From: Denitrificimonas halotolerans
GTDB lineage: Bacteria; Pseudomonadota; Gammaproteobacteria; Pseudomonadales; Pseudomonadaceae
Direction of reading: 5' to 3'
Assembly (NCBI RefSeq): GCF_034259425.1
Contig: NZ_JAXIVU010000016.1
Coordinates: forward strand, 1-57,879
Length of the DNA stretch: 57,879 nt
Part shown: in pieces, positions 42,301 to 51,154 of the stretch
Layout of the letters: each line of letters opens with the position of its first letter
Numbering within the stretch: the first letter of the stretch is position 1
The notes under the pieces: generated by a model
What the model was told of the DNA's origin: nothing
What the model saw: the letters and a program-made list of their open reading frames with translations, nothing else
Database searches by the model: none
Program-made: the position numbers and the translations under genes

Positions 42301-44178
42301 ATGGACAAGTTGAAGTCGTTGTTGCTGCCCATATTGGCTCTGTCTGTGTTAGGCGTGAGCTTTCTATACAGTTCCGGCTGGTTACAGTTGTGTGCCGGTT
42401 TGGCTTTGTTTTTATTTGGGATGCAGTGTTTAGAGGAAGGGCTGAAAGAGCTTGCTGGAGGCCGCTTGGAACAGCTTTTAGAGCGCAGCACTGCTACGCC
42501 CTTTAAAGGTTTTCTATTTGGTGTCGGTGGCACTATGGTGCTGCAGTCTACTACCTTAATGTCTTTATTGACGATTGCTTTTATCAGTACAGGTTTAATT
42601 CAGCTAGCCGGTGGTATTTCTATTTTATTAGGAACTAACTTGGGAGCGAGTGCAGGCATTTGGTTATTGGCAGCTGCCGGACAAAATTTTAGCTTAAGCC
42701 CATTGGCCTTGCCCTTGCTGGTATTTGGCGTGCTCGCTGGTTTCAATGGCCCTAAAAGTAAAGCAGCTGGACGTATTGTGCTAGGTATTGCTTTTATTTT
42801 TATGGGAATTGATGAGATTAAGGGCGGCTTTAATGCTTTTGGTAATAGCATTGATATGACTGAGCAAGTAGAGAGTGGTCTATTCAGCCAGTTGATATTT
42901 ATTGCTATTGGTTTGGCTTTAACTGCTGTTTTACAGTCCAGTCATGCAACCATCATGTTAGCGTTAGCTGCATTAGCAGGAGGACAAATTGAACTTTGGC
43001 AAGCCATGGCTATCGCTATCGGTGGTAATGTGGGGAGCAGCATAACTACAGCTGTGGTCGGTTGGCTAGGTGGCAACCGTGGTGGGCAGCGTTTGGCTTT
43101 GGTTCATGTGCTGTTCAACTTTTTTACTGCGCTGGTGACTTTTGCTTTATTGAACCCGCTGACCTGGTTATCACATTGGGTGATGGGTGCTTTAGGAGCA
43201 GGTGATAACACTTTGCTGCAGCTAGCATTGTTTCAAACGTTATTTAATATTATTGGCGTAGTTTTATTTTGGCCTTGGCAGCATCATTTAGAGGCTTGGT
43301 TGTATAAGTTTTTACCGGATCGTGCAGAGCCGAGTGTGCTGATTCCAGACCTTAAAACAGGGCGGACCGCGGTTGTTGAGTTGCGTGTGCCGCAAGAAAG
43401 TCGTGCACGTTATTTAAGCGATGCTGCATTAACTTCCGTGGATACTGCTTCGCGTGCAGTGGTGCAAGAGTTACAGCACTTAGGTCGCTTGAGTTTAGAA
43501 GTAATCTGTCATGCTTTATATCAGCCGATTGAGCAGCTTTCTAATGTTAAAGTTGATGAGGCGCGTTTAAATGCACGGCCTGATGATGCAGATGGTATGG
43601 ATGCTGAGGAGTTGTACCAACGGCATATTAAGGGAGTGTATTCAGATCTCCTCGGTTTTATGAGCCGCTTAGATGCGCATCTAGATGAAGAGCATCAGCA
43701 ATTTTGGATGACCTGCCAAGTGGTAGCCTTACAGTTGGTAGATGCGGTGAAAGATGCTAAGCATTTGCAGAAAAATATGGGTCGTTATTTGCGGGACGAC
43801 AGCTCAATAGTACACAGCCATTATTTGGACTTACGTCGGCATTTGCTCTGGGTATTACGTCAGGTGCGTGAGGTGGGGCGTTTAGACTTACCTGATGATG
43901 TGTGGCGTAGCCGCTTAGATTGGGTCGATGGGCAGTCGTCTAAGTTTGATGCAGACTTCCGACTCCGTATTTTTAGTGAGGTGCGCAGCCAAGATCTAGA
44001 TAATTTGCAGGCCAGTTCCCTGATGAATGATTTAGGTTATGCTAGCCGTATTACACAAAGCTTACGTAACGTTCTGCAATTGGGCTTGGTTGGTGAAAAT
44101 GAACTTTTGCGGGAAGTGCGCCGCCTAGGTGGTGACGACGATGAGTTTCCACTCATAAAAATGCATTATTCCAATTAG
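42301..44178 (+). CDS. Na+/phosphate symporter family protein with PhoU-like C-terminus
   Basis: A 625-residue inner-membrane protein. Two Na/Pi-cotransport repeats lie within residues 25-330, carrying the inverted QSxT/S motifs LQSTTLMSLLT and LQSSHATIMLAL; each half also has GTNLGAS / GGNVGSS-type loops. The C-terminal 270 residues are cytoplasmic, helical and PhoU-like. Such proteins (PF02690, NptA/YjbB type) export or import phosphate with sodium. ATG 42301 is used, with GGTGAG upstream. Together with the pit locus it gives the window two phosphate carriers. It follows tnpB remnant D by 81 bp and converges with ggt. Confidence 0.88.
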   Translation: MDKLKSLLLPILALSVLGVSFLYSSGWLQLCAGLALFLFGMQCLEEGLKELAGGRLEQLLERSTATPFKGFLFGVGGTMVLQSTTLMSLLTIAFISTGLIQLAGGISILLGTNLGASAGIWLLAAAGQNFSLSPLALPLLVFGVLAGFNGPKSKAAGRIVLGIAFIFMGIDEIKGGFNAFGNSIDMTEQVESGLFSQLIFIAIGLALTAVLQSSHATIMLALAALAGGQIELWQAMAIAIGGNVGSSITTAVVGWLGGNRGGQRLALVHVLFNFFTALVTFALLNPLTWLSHWVMGALGAGDNTLLQLALFQTLFNIIGVVLFWPWQHHLEAWLYKFLPDRAEPSVLIPDLKTGRTAVVELRVPQESRARYLSDAALTSVDTASRAVVQELQHLGRLSLEVICHALYQPIEQLSNVKVDEARLNARPDDADGMDAEELYQRHIKGVYSDLLGFMSRLDAHLDEEHQQFWMTCQVVALQLVDAVKDAKHLQKNMGRYLRDDSSIVHSHYLDLRRHLLWVLRQVREVGRLDLPDDVWRSRLDWVDGQSSKFDADFRLRIFSEVRSQDLDNLQASSLMNDLGYASRITQSLRNVLQLGLVGENELLREVRRLGGDDDEFPLIKMHYSN

Positions 44179-44182
44179 AGCG

Positions 44183-45853
44183 TCAGTGACTTAAGCTGGC
44201 ACCAGATCCACGAGGGTCACTGGCAGCGGCGCTGTGGCCTGAGTCTTTTTGCCACCATAGAACTTGTTGATTGCCGTAGTTGCGGGTCAGTTCCTTAACT
44301 TCATGGCCTTGCTTTACCAAGCGCTGTTGTTGTTGCTCGGTGAGTGCGCCAGGTTCAAAACCGAGCACATCGGGGAAGTACTGATGATGAATACGTGGGC
44401 TTGCAACCCATTGTTGGGGTGCTTTGCCATTAAGAAACTCCAGCATAGCGAGCACATTCATACTGGGGATGCGACTGCCACCGGGTGTGCCAAACGCGGC
44501 AAACTCATGCGGTCCCTCCAGAAAGCTCGGACTCATGGATGACAGTGGACGCTTGCCTGCTTGAATTGAATTGACTTGGCTACCTATCAAACCATAGGCA
44601 TTACTGCCTTGTACATCTGCAGCAAAGTCATCCATTTCATCATTCAGTAGCACGCCTGTTTCAGGTACAGTAAAGGCCGCACCAAACATCATATTTAATG
44701 AAAGCGTTGCTGCGACTGCGTTACCTTGTTGGTCCAGTATTGCAAAGTGGGTGGTATGGTCCCCTTCATACAGTACTGAGCCGGGGGGTAAATGGCTGCT
44801 TGGCGTAGCTTGGTCAACTTGAATACTATCGGCCATCTGTACAATGTGTTGGCGTGCTAACAGGGCATCAATGGGATTATTGATGAAGTCAGGATCACCT
44901 AAAAGACTGCGGTCACGATAAGCGCGTCGAAAGACCTCTGCAAGGTAATGTGCACGTTGTGCAGGTTTGGCTTGTTGCCAAGGTAAACGTTGTAGCATTA
45001 ACAAACTTTGTGCAATGGCAATGCCACCGGCAGAGGGCGGCGGTGCGGTGATGAGTTGGCGTTGTTCGGCTAAAGGTACAATGAGTGGTTGGCGCCATTT
45101 GACTTGATATAGAGCTAAATCTTTGAGCGACCAGATGCCACCAGCATTTTGTATGTTTTGAACCAGTTTTTCGGCAAAAGGCCCCTGATAAAAACTTTTT
45201 GCGCCCTGAGCAGCCAGCAGACTTAAAGTATTGGCTAGGTCGGGTTGACGTAAAATCCAGCCTGTCTTTGGGAGCTGTTGTTGATCAAGAAAGATGCGGG
45301 CTGATTCTGGGTCTTTTTGCAGAGCTGCTAAACGCCAGCTTGCACGTTCTTGGTAGACCTTATCAATGGCAAAACCATTACGGGCCAGTGCAATGGCTGG
45401 TGCGAGGTTTTCAGCTAAAGAGAGGCGGCCATGTTTTTGGCTTAATTCATCTAGCGCTGCAGGAATACCGGGAATGGCAGCTGCGAGGGGGCCATCTAGA
45501 GATAATTTTGTGCTTACTACACCATTTATTCGGTAAAGGTTTGCATGTGCCGCTAAGGGTGCGCGCTCGCGTGCATCGAGAAATTGGTAGTTTGTTTTCT
45601 TGCCAGCATGACGGAGTAAGTAAAATCCGCCGCCACCGAGACCAGAGCCATAAGGTTCAACTACGGCTAATGCTGCAGTAACTGCAATGGCTGCATCAGT
45701 AGCGTTACCGCCTTGCTTAAGGATTTCAATACCGGCTGCGCTGGCTAAAGGATGAGCACTACTGACATAGGCTTGTTTAGGAGGCTGTGCAGCTGTAGCT
45801 GTAACCGACCATAGCAAAAGCACATGCAGTGCAATTGTTGATAACCAGCGCAT
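44183..45853 (-). CDS. ggt: Gamma-glutamyltransferase
   Basis: This 556-residue periplasmic enzyme hydrolyses glutathione and transfers gamma-glutamyl groups. A signal peptide (1-22, ending ATAA) precedes the large subunit. The autoprocessing/nucleophile Thr is T367 in EGDHTTHFAILD, giving a small subunit of about 190 residues. GLGGGGFYLLR, DARERAP and the C-terminal GTPGGSRIP are family motifs. It starts 7 bp after the ferredoxin stop on the same strand, in a coaD-ferredoxin-ggt run that I recall being conserved in Pseudomonas. It converges with the Na/Pi gene across only 4 bp. Confidence 0.95.
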   Translation of the reverse strand: MRWLSTIALHVLLLWSVTATAAQPPKQAYVSSAHPLASAAGIEILKQGGNATDAAIAVTAALAVVEPYGSGLGGGGFYLLRHAGKKTNYQFLDARERAPLAAHANLYRINGVVSTKLSLDGPLAAAIPGIPAALDELSQKHGRLSLAENLAPAIALARNGFAIDKVYQERASWRLAALQKDPESARIFLDQQQLPKTGWILRQPDLANTLSLLAAQGAKSFYQGPFAEKLVQNIQNAGGIWSLKDLALYQVKWRQPLIVPLAEQRQLITAPPPSAGGIAIAQSLLMLQRLPWQQAKPAQRAHYLAEVFRRAYRDRSLLGDPDFINNPIDALLARQHIVQMADSIQVDQATPSSHLPPGSVLYEGDHTTHFAILDQQGNAVAATLSLNMMFGAAFTVPETGVLLNDEMDDFAADVQGSNAYGLIGSQVNSIQAGKRPLSSMSPSFLEGPHEFAAFGTPGGSRIPSMNVLAMLEFLNGKAPQQWVASPRIHHQYFPDVLGFEPGALTEQQQQRLVKQGHEVKELTRNYGNQQVLWWQKDSGHSAAASDPRGSGASLSH

Positions 45854-45860
45854 TGTATAA

Positions 45861-46112
45861 TTAAGCCTGCCCAGTAATGATTTTGTATTTTTCCATCAGT
45901 TCTTCTTGGCTTTCCACATTATTTGGATCCAATGGAATACAGTCAACCGGGCATACTTGCTGACATTGTGGTTCGTCATAATGACCAACACATTCAGTGC
46001 AGAGGTTCGGATCAATTTCATAGATTTCCTCACCTTGTGAAATAGCACTGTTGGGGCATTCTGGTTCACAGACGTCACAGTTAATGCAGTCATCCGTAAT
46101 GATTAATGACAT
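45861..46112 (-). CDS. 2[4Fe-4S] ferredoxin, YfhL family
   Basis: An 83-residue electron carrier. The first cluster motif is CINCDVCEPEC; the second is CTEC, an eight-residue spacer, then CQQVCPVDC-type ligands, the extended loop characteristic of YfhL/Fdx. ATG 46112 is chosen because GGAG precedes it by seven bases and the family starts MSLIIT; the frame is open to 46157. It sits between coaD and ggt. Redox partners are not indicated by the context. Confidence 0.93.
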   Translation of the reverse strand: MSLIITDDCINCDVCEPECPNSAISQGEEIYEIDPNLCTECVGHYDEPQCQQVCPVDCIPLDPNNVESQEELMEKYKIITGQA

Positions 46113-46199
46113 GGAGCAACTCCTATAAGAGTAGTGATGGCACAGAGTGTGCCGCAATCTAAGTCAGCACCAAGCATGAGGGATCATGCTTGGCATAAA

Positions 46200-46679
46200 T
46201 CATTTTTTATAGCGTTCTGCCAGAGCACGGGATACAACAGGGTGGACGAACTCAGAAATATCACCGTTGAGTGCAGCAATTTCACGCACTAAAGTGGACG
46301 AAATAAATGAGTACTTCTCTGACGGGGTAAGGAATAAACTTTCCACATCGGGTGCTAACTTACGGTTCATGTTAGCGAGTTGGAATTCATACTCAAAGTC
46401 TGACACTGCGCGTAAACCACGCATTAAAATGTTGGCATTAACTTCTTTTACAAAGTGAGCTAACAAGTTATCAAAACCGATCACTTCTACATTGGGTAAG
46501 TGAGCGGTTACTTCTTGAGCTAAAATGACACGTTGTTCCAACTCAAAAAGTGGTTTTTTCTTCGGGCTAGCAGCAACAGCGACAATCACATGATCAAAAA
46601 TACGCGCAGCACGCTCAATGAGATCGCTGTGGCCGCGAGTGATTGGGTCGAAGGTTCCCGGGTACAAAACACGGTTCAT
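46200..46679 (-). CDS. coaD: Pantetheine-phosphate adenylyltransferase
   Basis: This 159-residue nucleotidyltransferase makes dephospho-CoA from 4'-phosphopantetheine and ATP. The HxGH-type nucleotide motif is TRGHSDLI preceded by YPGTFDP, and the C-terminal ISSTLVREIA holds the second signature. ATG 46679 is chosen on family length (159) and AAAGGA eight bases upstream; the open frame to 46715 adds 12 residues without support. The 46680-46944 spacer upstream holds only inverted repeats, one of which follows the aspartokinase gene. Confidence 0.95.
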   Translation of the reverse strand: MNRVLYPGTFDPITRGHSDLIERAARIFDHVIVAVAASPKKKPLFELEQRVILAQEVTAHLPNVEVIGFDNLLAHFVKEVNANILMRGLRAVSDFEYEFQLANMNRKLAPDVESLFLTPSEKYSFISSTLVREIAALNGDISEFVHPVVSRALAERYKK

Positions 46680-46907
46680 TGCGACGTCCTTTAAAGCGTT
46701 AGAAAAGTGTTGCAATCTTAACGCAGCAACACGTGGAGCGCAAAAAGGATTACTGAATCGTGGAGTATCTTAAGGAAATCACTACAGGCTTGTAAGATTA
46801 CACCGTACTTATTTCATCATGTGAAAGGCAAGATCAAAAGCGCATTCATCCCACCACCTAAAAGATGGGGGAATTTTGCTAGCAATTGTTAAAATTGTAA
46901 AGCTAGT

Positions 46908-46937
46908 CCCCAGCTCCTCAGTTACGACGAGCTGGGG
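46908..46937 (-). terminator. Hairpin downstream of the ect-ask operon
   Basis: CCCCAGCTC (46908-46916) pairs perfectly with GAGCTGGGG (46929-46937), 8 bp past the aspartokinase stop on the minus strand. No clean T-run follows, but the stem is strong. A second AT-rich inverted repeat (GCTAG...CTAGC, about 46879-46906) lies next to it. Confidence 0.6.
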
Positions 46938-46944
46938 GCTCTAA

Positions 46945-48393
46945 TTAGGCTTCAGCCTCTTCAGGAGCAACAATCACATCAGTGTAGTTTTCTGGTTCAA
47001 TCAGTGCACGGTGCAGAGCAATAATGGCTGCATCATAATCACTTTCTTGAACAGTAATTTGCATTTCCACCTGACGAATGGTTTGTTGTAGTGCTTGTAC
47101 GCTGATACCAGCATCCGCTAGGGCTGTTGCAGTTTTAGCCAGAATTCCTCCAACTTTCATATTGGAGCCGATAGCTGACACAATCGCAACGTTATGTACT
47201 GTGACTTCAGCGCTAGAGTAATATTCTTCAATCAAGCGTGCGGCACGGTTAATAATTTTGCGTGAACCAGCGCAGTAATAAGTAATGCTGTTAGCATCAC
47301 GGGATTTATTCACTACATACAGTCTGAGCTGTTTGATAATGTTGGTGATTTCAGTGTCATAACTTAAATCACCAAGCATTTCTTGGTCAAACACTTCAAT
47401 GCCGAACACATCTTTGCGTCCAGCAATGATTTCTACACGGGGAGTGGTACTGGCGTAGTCTTGACTAATTAAGGTACCAGCATCTTCCGGCTCAAAAGCA
47501 TTTTTAATACGTAGTTCCACGCCGGCACGGCGTAAGGTTTTACCTGCACGAGGGTGAATTGCTTCCATGCCTAAGTTTGATAGTTGATCTGCTACATCGT
47601 AGTTCGTCATGCCGATGGTAACGACTTTGTCTGCACCTACTAGGTTTGGATCCGCTGTACTCAAGTGGAATTCTTTGTGAATAATGGCTTCTTTAGCCCC
47701 TGTAGCAGCAGCGATTTGTGCAAAAGTGATCTCTGTATAACCGCGATCAAAGGTGTTCATGAGACCTTCAGTGCAGTGAGTATAGCCCGGTGCAATAACC
47801 ATCTCTTTGCTGAAATCGATGTCCTTGAAATGATGTTCGATCATCTTTTCAAAGGGCATAGGTTCAGACGCTTCCCAACCAGTTAAATCGGCAAAGCGTG
47901 CATTAATGCCTTCTAACTTAAGGGCTAAGGCGGTATTAAAGGCACTGTGCGCCTCACCTAAAGAAGCCAGCATTTCGCGGACTTTCATGAGGTGTTCGGC
48001 CAGTTGGAAATGGCCAAAGTGACACAGTTGATGCAGGCTGTGCATTACTTCTGTGCAGTCTGCGATACGAGTATTAATAAATTGGTTGGCTTGCTCTAAA
48101 GCATGAGTGTTGTGTGCGAAGATCTCTTGGTTTTTCGTCAACATTGCTTCGCGCACTTGCTCTAAAGGCTCTTGCCAAGCTTTTTCACCGCTGGCTTCAG
48201 CAAAACGTTGATAAACCCCTGGTTCACCGGTTTTCTTGTGCTCTAACAGCTGGTTAGTCATGCCGCTATAGGCTGACACTACGAAAATACGTTGATAAAG
48301 ACCATGTTTGGGGTGTTTAGCTAAGAAAATATTATCTAACAGGTCTTTGAAGCAGCTCATTGAAGTGCCGCCAATTTTTTCTACGGTATGCAT
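46945..48393 (-). CDS. Aspartate kinase, ectoine-cluster type (Ask_Ect)
   Basis: A 482-residue aspartokinase that phosphorylates aspartate to feed ectoine synthesis. The N-terminus HTVEKIGGTSMS carries the kinase signature K-x-GGTS, and EAIIHKEFHLSTADP and AIHPRAGKTLRRAG lie at the catalytic core; two ACT domains end the protein. The Ask_Ect subgroup sits in ectoine clusters and is thought to escape normal lysine/threonine inhibition, allowing high flux under salt stress. It is last in the ectABC-ask run, after a 182-bp gap following ectC. That gap is mildly GC-poor and shows no clear terminator, so it may contain an extra promoter. Confidence 0.93.
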   Translation of the reverse strand: MHTVEKIGGTSMSCFKDLLDNIFLAKHPKHGLYQRIFVVSAYSGMTNQLLEHKKTGEPGVYQRFAEASGEKAWQEPLEQVREAMLTKNQEIFAHNTHALEQANQFINTRIADCTEVMHSLHQLCHFGHFQLAEHLMKVREMLASLGEAHSAFNTALALKLEGINARFADLTGWEASEPMPFEKMIEHHFKDIDFSKEMVIAPGYTHCTEGLMNTFDRGYTEITFAQIAAATGAKEAIIHKEFHLSTADPNLVGADKVVTIGMTNYDVADQLSNLGMEAIHPRAGKTLRRAGVELRIKNAFEPEDAGTLISQDYASTTPRVEIIAGRKDVFGIEVFDQEMLGDLSYDTEITNIIKQLRLYVVNKSRDANSITYYCAGSRKIINRAARLIEEYYSSAEVTVHNVAIVSAIGSNMKVGGILAKTATALADAGISVQALQQTIRQVEMQITVQESDYDAAIIALHRALIEPENYTDVIVAPEEAEA

Positions 48394-48575
48394 GAATGTG
48401 CGTCCGTTCTAAATTAAGTGAGTCATTTGAGGTGAGTCATACGCAGGATGCGTAGCTCATAGCCTTGTGTATCGCCACCAAGCGTGTAAGTGGCAAGGAT
48501 ACTTGAAGTGTAATAAAGCGGTACCAGAATAACTAGCACCGCTTGAATTTTTCACGCTGAACCACTTAATGGGGG

Positions 48576-48956
48576 TTAAAGTGGGTACACACCATTTTCA
48601 TCATGGACTTCTTTACCATTGAGTGGTGGGTTAAACACGCAAGCCATTTTCATGTCCTCGCTACCGCCGCGCAATAAATGCTCATCGTGTTTATCGAGAA
48701 TATAAAGTGTGCCGGGTTCGATTTTGTAAACTTTACCGTCAGCTAAGGTTTCAATCTCACCGTTGCCGCTCATGCAGTACACTGACTCTAAGTGGTTTTG
48801 GTACCAAATGTGAGTTTCAGTGTTGGCATAAATAGTAGTGATATGGAATGAAAAACCCATATTGTCATCTTTCAGTAGCATGCGTGTGCTTTCCCAGTTT
48901 TCTGAGACAACACGGCGTTCGCTGTTTTCTGCTTCTTTTAGGGTACGTACAATCAT
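48576..48956 (-). CDS. ectC: L-ectoine synthase
   Basis: A 126-residue cupin that cyclises N-gamma-acetyl-diaminobutyrate to ectoine, a compatible solute. MIVRTLKEAE, the cupin stretch GFSFHITTIYANTETHIWYQNHLESVYC with metal-binding residues, and GTLYILDKHDEHLLRG are diagnostic. ATG 48956 follows AGGAGTTTTACCA; the open frame to 49007 is upstream noise. Third gene of ectABC, 78 bp after ectB. No ectD (ectoine hydroxylase) or ectR regulator is encoded in the window. Confidence 0.96.
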   Translation of the reverse strand: MIVRTLKEAENSERRVVSENWESTRMLLKDDNMGFSFHITTIYANTETHIWYQNHLESVYCMSGNGEIETLADGKVYKIEPGTLYILDKHDEHLLRGGSEDMKMACVFNPPLNGKEVHDENGVYPL

Positions 48957-49034
48957 TGGTAAAACTCCTGTAAGCGCAACGTCTGAGCTATTACAGACGC
49001 TACGCAAAATAAGGTTAAAAACGCGTTAGTGAAA

Positions 49035-50306
49035 TTATTGAGCAGCAAGTACTGCATCAAAAGCGTTGTCTAAAATATCCATGGCAGTATGAATTTGCTC
49101 ATGGGTGATGGTCAGTGGGCAAAGGCATTTGACGACTTCGCTGTGGGCGCCACTGGTCTCAATTACTAAGCCATTATTAAAGGCGTGCTCACAGATATCA
49201 GCTGCGATGTCACCATTTGGGCAGCTGATACCAATCATCATGCCGCGGCCTTTAAAGAATAGGCCATGCTGGCTATGACGTTTGGTGATTTGCTGCATGC
49301 GTTCAGCAATGATGTCGCCTTTTTCGCGTACAGTTTTTGAAAAACTATCATCTTGCCAAAACTCTTCTAGTGCAGCTGCGGCAGTCACGAATGCATGGTT
49401 GTTACCACGGAAGGTGCCATTGTGCTCGCCAGGGGTCCATTCATCCCATTTGCCGCGTAATAAAACCACTGCGAATGGCAGACCAAAACCACTGATGGAT
49501 TTGGATAGGGTGATCATATCTGGCTTGATGCCCATTTCTTCAAAACTGAAGAAGGTGCCTGTACGGCCACAACCTGCTTGAATGTCGTCAACAATGAGTA
49601 GCATGTCATGTTTGCGGCACAGGCGTTCTAGGTTGCGTACCCAGTCGGCTGTTGCAGCGTTTAAACCACCTTCACCTTGGACGATTTCCACAATAACTGC
49701 AGCGGGTTTATCAATACCGCTGCTTGGATCGGTGAGCATTTTATCCATCATTTCGATGGTATTGATGTCTTTACCGAAGTAGTTGTCATAAGGCATACGG
49801 CTGACGTCAGATAATGCAACGCCTGCCGCACCACGGTGGTGCTGGTTACCCGTGACAGCTAAAGCGCCAATGGTGCAACCATGAAAACCGTTGGTGAAGC
49901 TGATCACATTATTACGGCCTTTGACTTTACGTGCTAATTTTAGCGCAGCTTCAACAGCATTCGTTCCTGTTGGACCTGTAAACTGCACGAGGTAATCTTG
50001 CATATTACGCGGCGATAGAATCAGGCGATTGAATGTATCTAAAAAAGTTTCTTTGGCATCGGTATACATATCGAGACCGTGGGCTAAGCCATCGTTCTGG
50101 ATATATTCAATCAATGCTTTTTTGAGTACCGGGTGGTTGTGGCCGTAGTTCAAAGTGCCTGCACCGGCTAAAAAATCAATGTAGCGTTTACCATCTTTGG
50201 TAATCAGCTCAGCACCCTGTGCTTGTTGGAACATTACTGGGAATGAGCGGCAATAACTTCTTACGCCAGATTCGTTTTTTTCGAAATTCTGTTCGAAGAG
50301 TTTCAT
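49035..50306 (-). CDS. ectB: Diaminobutyrate-2-oxoglutarate transaminase
   Basis: A 423-residue class-III PLP aminotransferase that converts aspartate semialdehyde to 2,4-diaminobutyrate with glutamate as donor, the first ectoine-specific step. KLFEQNFEKNESGVRSYCRSFP at the start, the PLP lysine in ITLSKSISGFGLP, LIVDDIQAGCGRTG and GTFRGNNHAF are EctB landmarks. ATG 50306 lies 18 bp after the ectA stop. Second gene of the operon. Confidence 0.96.
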   Translation of the reverse strand: MKLFEQNFEKNESGVRSYCRSFPVMFQQAQGAELITKDGKRYIDFLAGAGTLNYGHNHPVLKKALIEYIQNDGLAHGLDMYTDAKETFLDTFNRLILSPRNMQDYLVQFTGPTGTNAVEAALKLARKVKGRNNVISFTNGFHGCTIGALAVTGNQHHRGAAGVALSDVSRMPYDNYFGKDINTIEMMDKMLTDPSSGIDKPAAVIVEIVQGEGGLNAATADWVRNLERLCRKHDMLLIVDDIQAGCGRTGTFFSFEEMGIKPDMITLSKSISGFGLPFAVVLLRGKWDEWTPGEHNGTFRGNNHAFVTAAAALEEFWQDDSFSKTVREKGDIIAERMQQITKRHSQHGLFFKGRGMMIGISCPNGDIAADICEHAFNNGLVIETSGAHSEVVKCLCPLTITHEQIHTAMDILDNAFDAVLAAQ

Positions 50307-50324
50307 GTCTAATCCTGTAGTTTT

Positions 50325-50834
50325 TTACTTATTGGAATCGTGGGGCAATGGGCCCGCGCGGTACAACACTTCGTCTTCACTTTGCCCAGCAAAATGCTTT
50401 TGGCTCGAGAACAAAACAGAAGTGTTATGAGGGATTCCTAATTGATTAAAGGCTTTTAAAAATAAAGCCTGAGAGGCGGCGTTACCTGGAGTAATAGTGG
50501 TTTCAATAAACCGAACGCCTTGAGCGGCAACCCGTTCAACTAGGGTTAACAACATGCGCAGTGCCAAACCTTGACCCCGCATACTGCTGTCAACAGCAAC
50601 TTGCCATACAAAAAGGGTATCTGGACGAGCTGGTGGTCGATAACCGGAAATGAAACCAACAAGGTCTCCGTCGGTATTTTCCGCAGCAATAGCAGTATCT
50701 GCAAAATCAGTGCACTGAAGTAAGTTGCAGTACACCGAGTTGGTGTCCAGGGGCTGGCAGCGTGCTACCAGTTGATTTAGGGAGTGGCCGTCACCGTCTG
50801 TTGGTTGACGGAATTTGACGGTAGCTGAACTCAA
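50325..50834 (-). CDS. ectA: L-2,4-diaminobutyrate acetyltransferase
   Basis: A 169-residue GNAT enzyme that acetylates diaminobutyrate with acetyl-CoA. FRQPTDGDGHSLNQLVARCQPLDTNS and NLLQC at the N-terminus, VWQVAVDSSMRGQGLALRML (acetyl-CoA loop) and TTITPGNAASQALF are the family blocks. It starts at TTG 50834: AAGGA lies seven bases upstream and no ATG is near, so a weak start codon may limit the first enzyme. First gene of ectABC-ask; transcription is presumably osmotically induced. The upstream region is unusually AT-rich. Confidence 0.93.
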   Translation of the reverse strand: MSSATVKFRQPTDGDGHSLNQLVARCQPLDTNSVYCNLLQCTDFADTAIAAENTDGDLVGFISGYRPPARPDTLFVWQVAVDSSMRGQGLALRMLLTLVERVAAQGVRFIETTITPGNAASQALFLKAFNQLGIPHNTSVLFSSQKHFAGQSEDEVLYRAGPLPHDSNK

Positions 50835-51154
50835 AATAAATCCTTGTGGTTATTAGTTAAGCCAATAAAGAGTAGGCAGCTTAAAAAATAATAACAACCG
50901 CGAATTTTGCAAAAAAAATGAATTTAGAGGTGAAAAAGGCTGTTTTTTGTACAACAAGAATTGCCGTTTCGTCGAGCTATAGCGGTACGAAACGGCAATT
51001 TATAAAGTGGAAAAAGAGGGGTCTGAAAAAAATTAAATTATTTTTATTTTTTTTGTAAAAATAGGTTTTTTTAGAGAAAAATCGCAAAAAAATGGATTTA
51101 TAAAACCACTTTAATTGTTAAAATCGCGAAAAAATGATCTATTTTTACCACTTT
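50835..51154. other. AT-rich, A-tract intergenic region upstream of ectA
   Basis: 320 bp without a gene. It holds a 14-bp hairpin (50959-51000) and many A/T runs of five or more between 51000 and 51154, which suggests intrinsic curvature and possible H-NS/MvaT-type binding. On the minus strand a possible promoter reads TTGCAA (near 50913) with a TATTTT-like box about 16-17 bp on toward ectA. No ORF is supported. Confidence 0.5.
50959..51000 (-). terminator. 14-bp hairpin between DUF4105 gene and ectA
   Basis: AATTGCCGTTTCGT (50959-50972) and ACGAAACGGCAATT (50987-51000) are perfectly complementary around a 14-nt loop. It follows the DUF4105 gene by 155 bp and precedes ectA on the same strand. 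There is no T-run immediately after it, so a terminator is only the likeliest reading; an ect leader element is the alternative. Confidence 0.5.
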
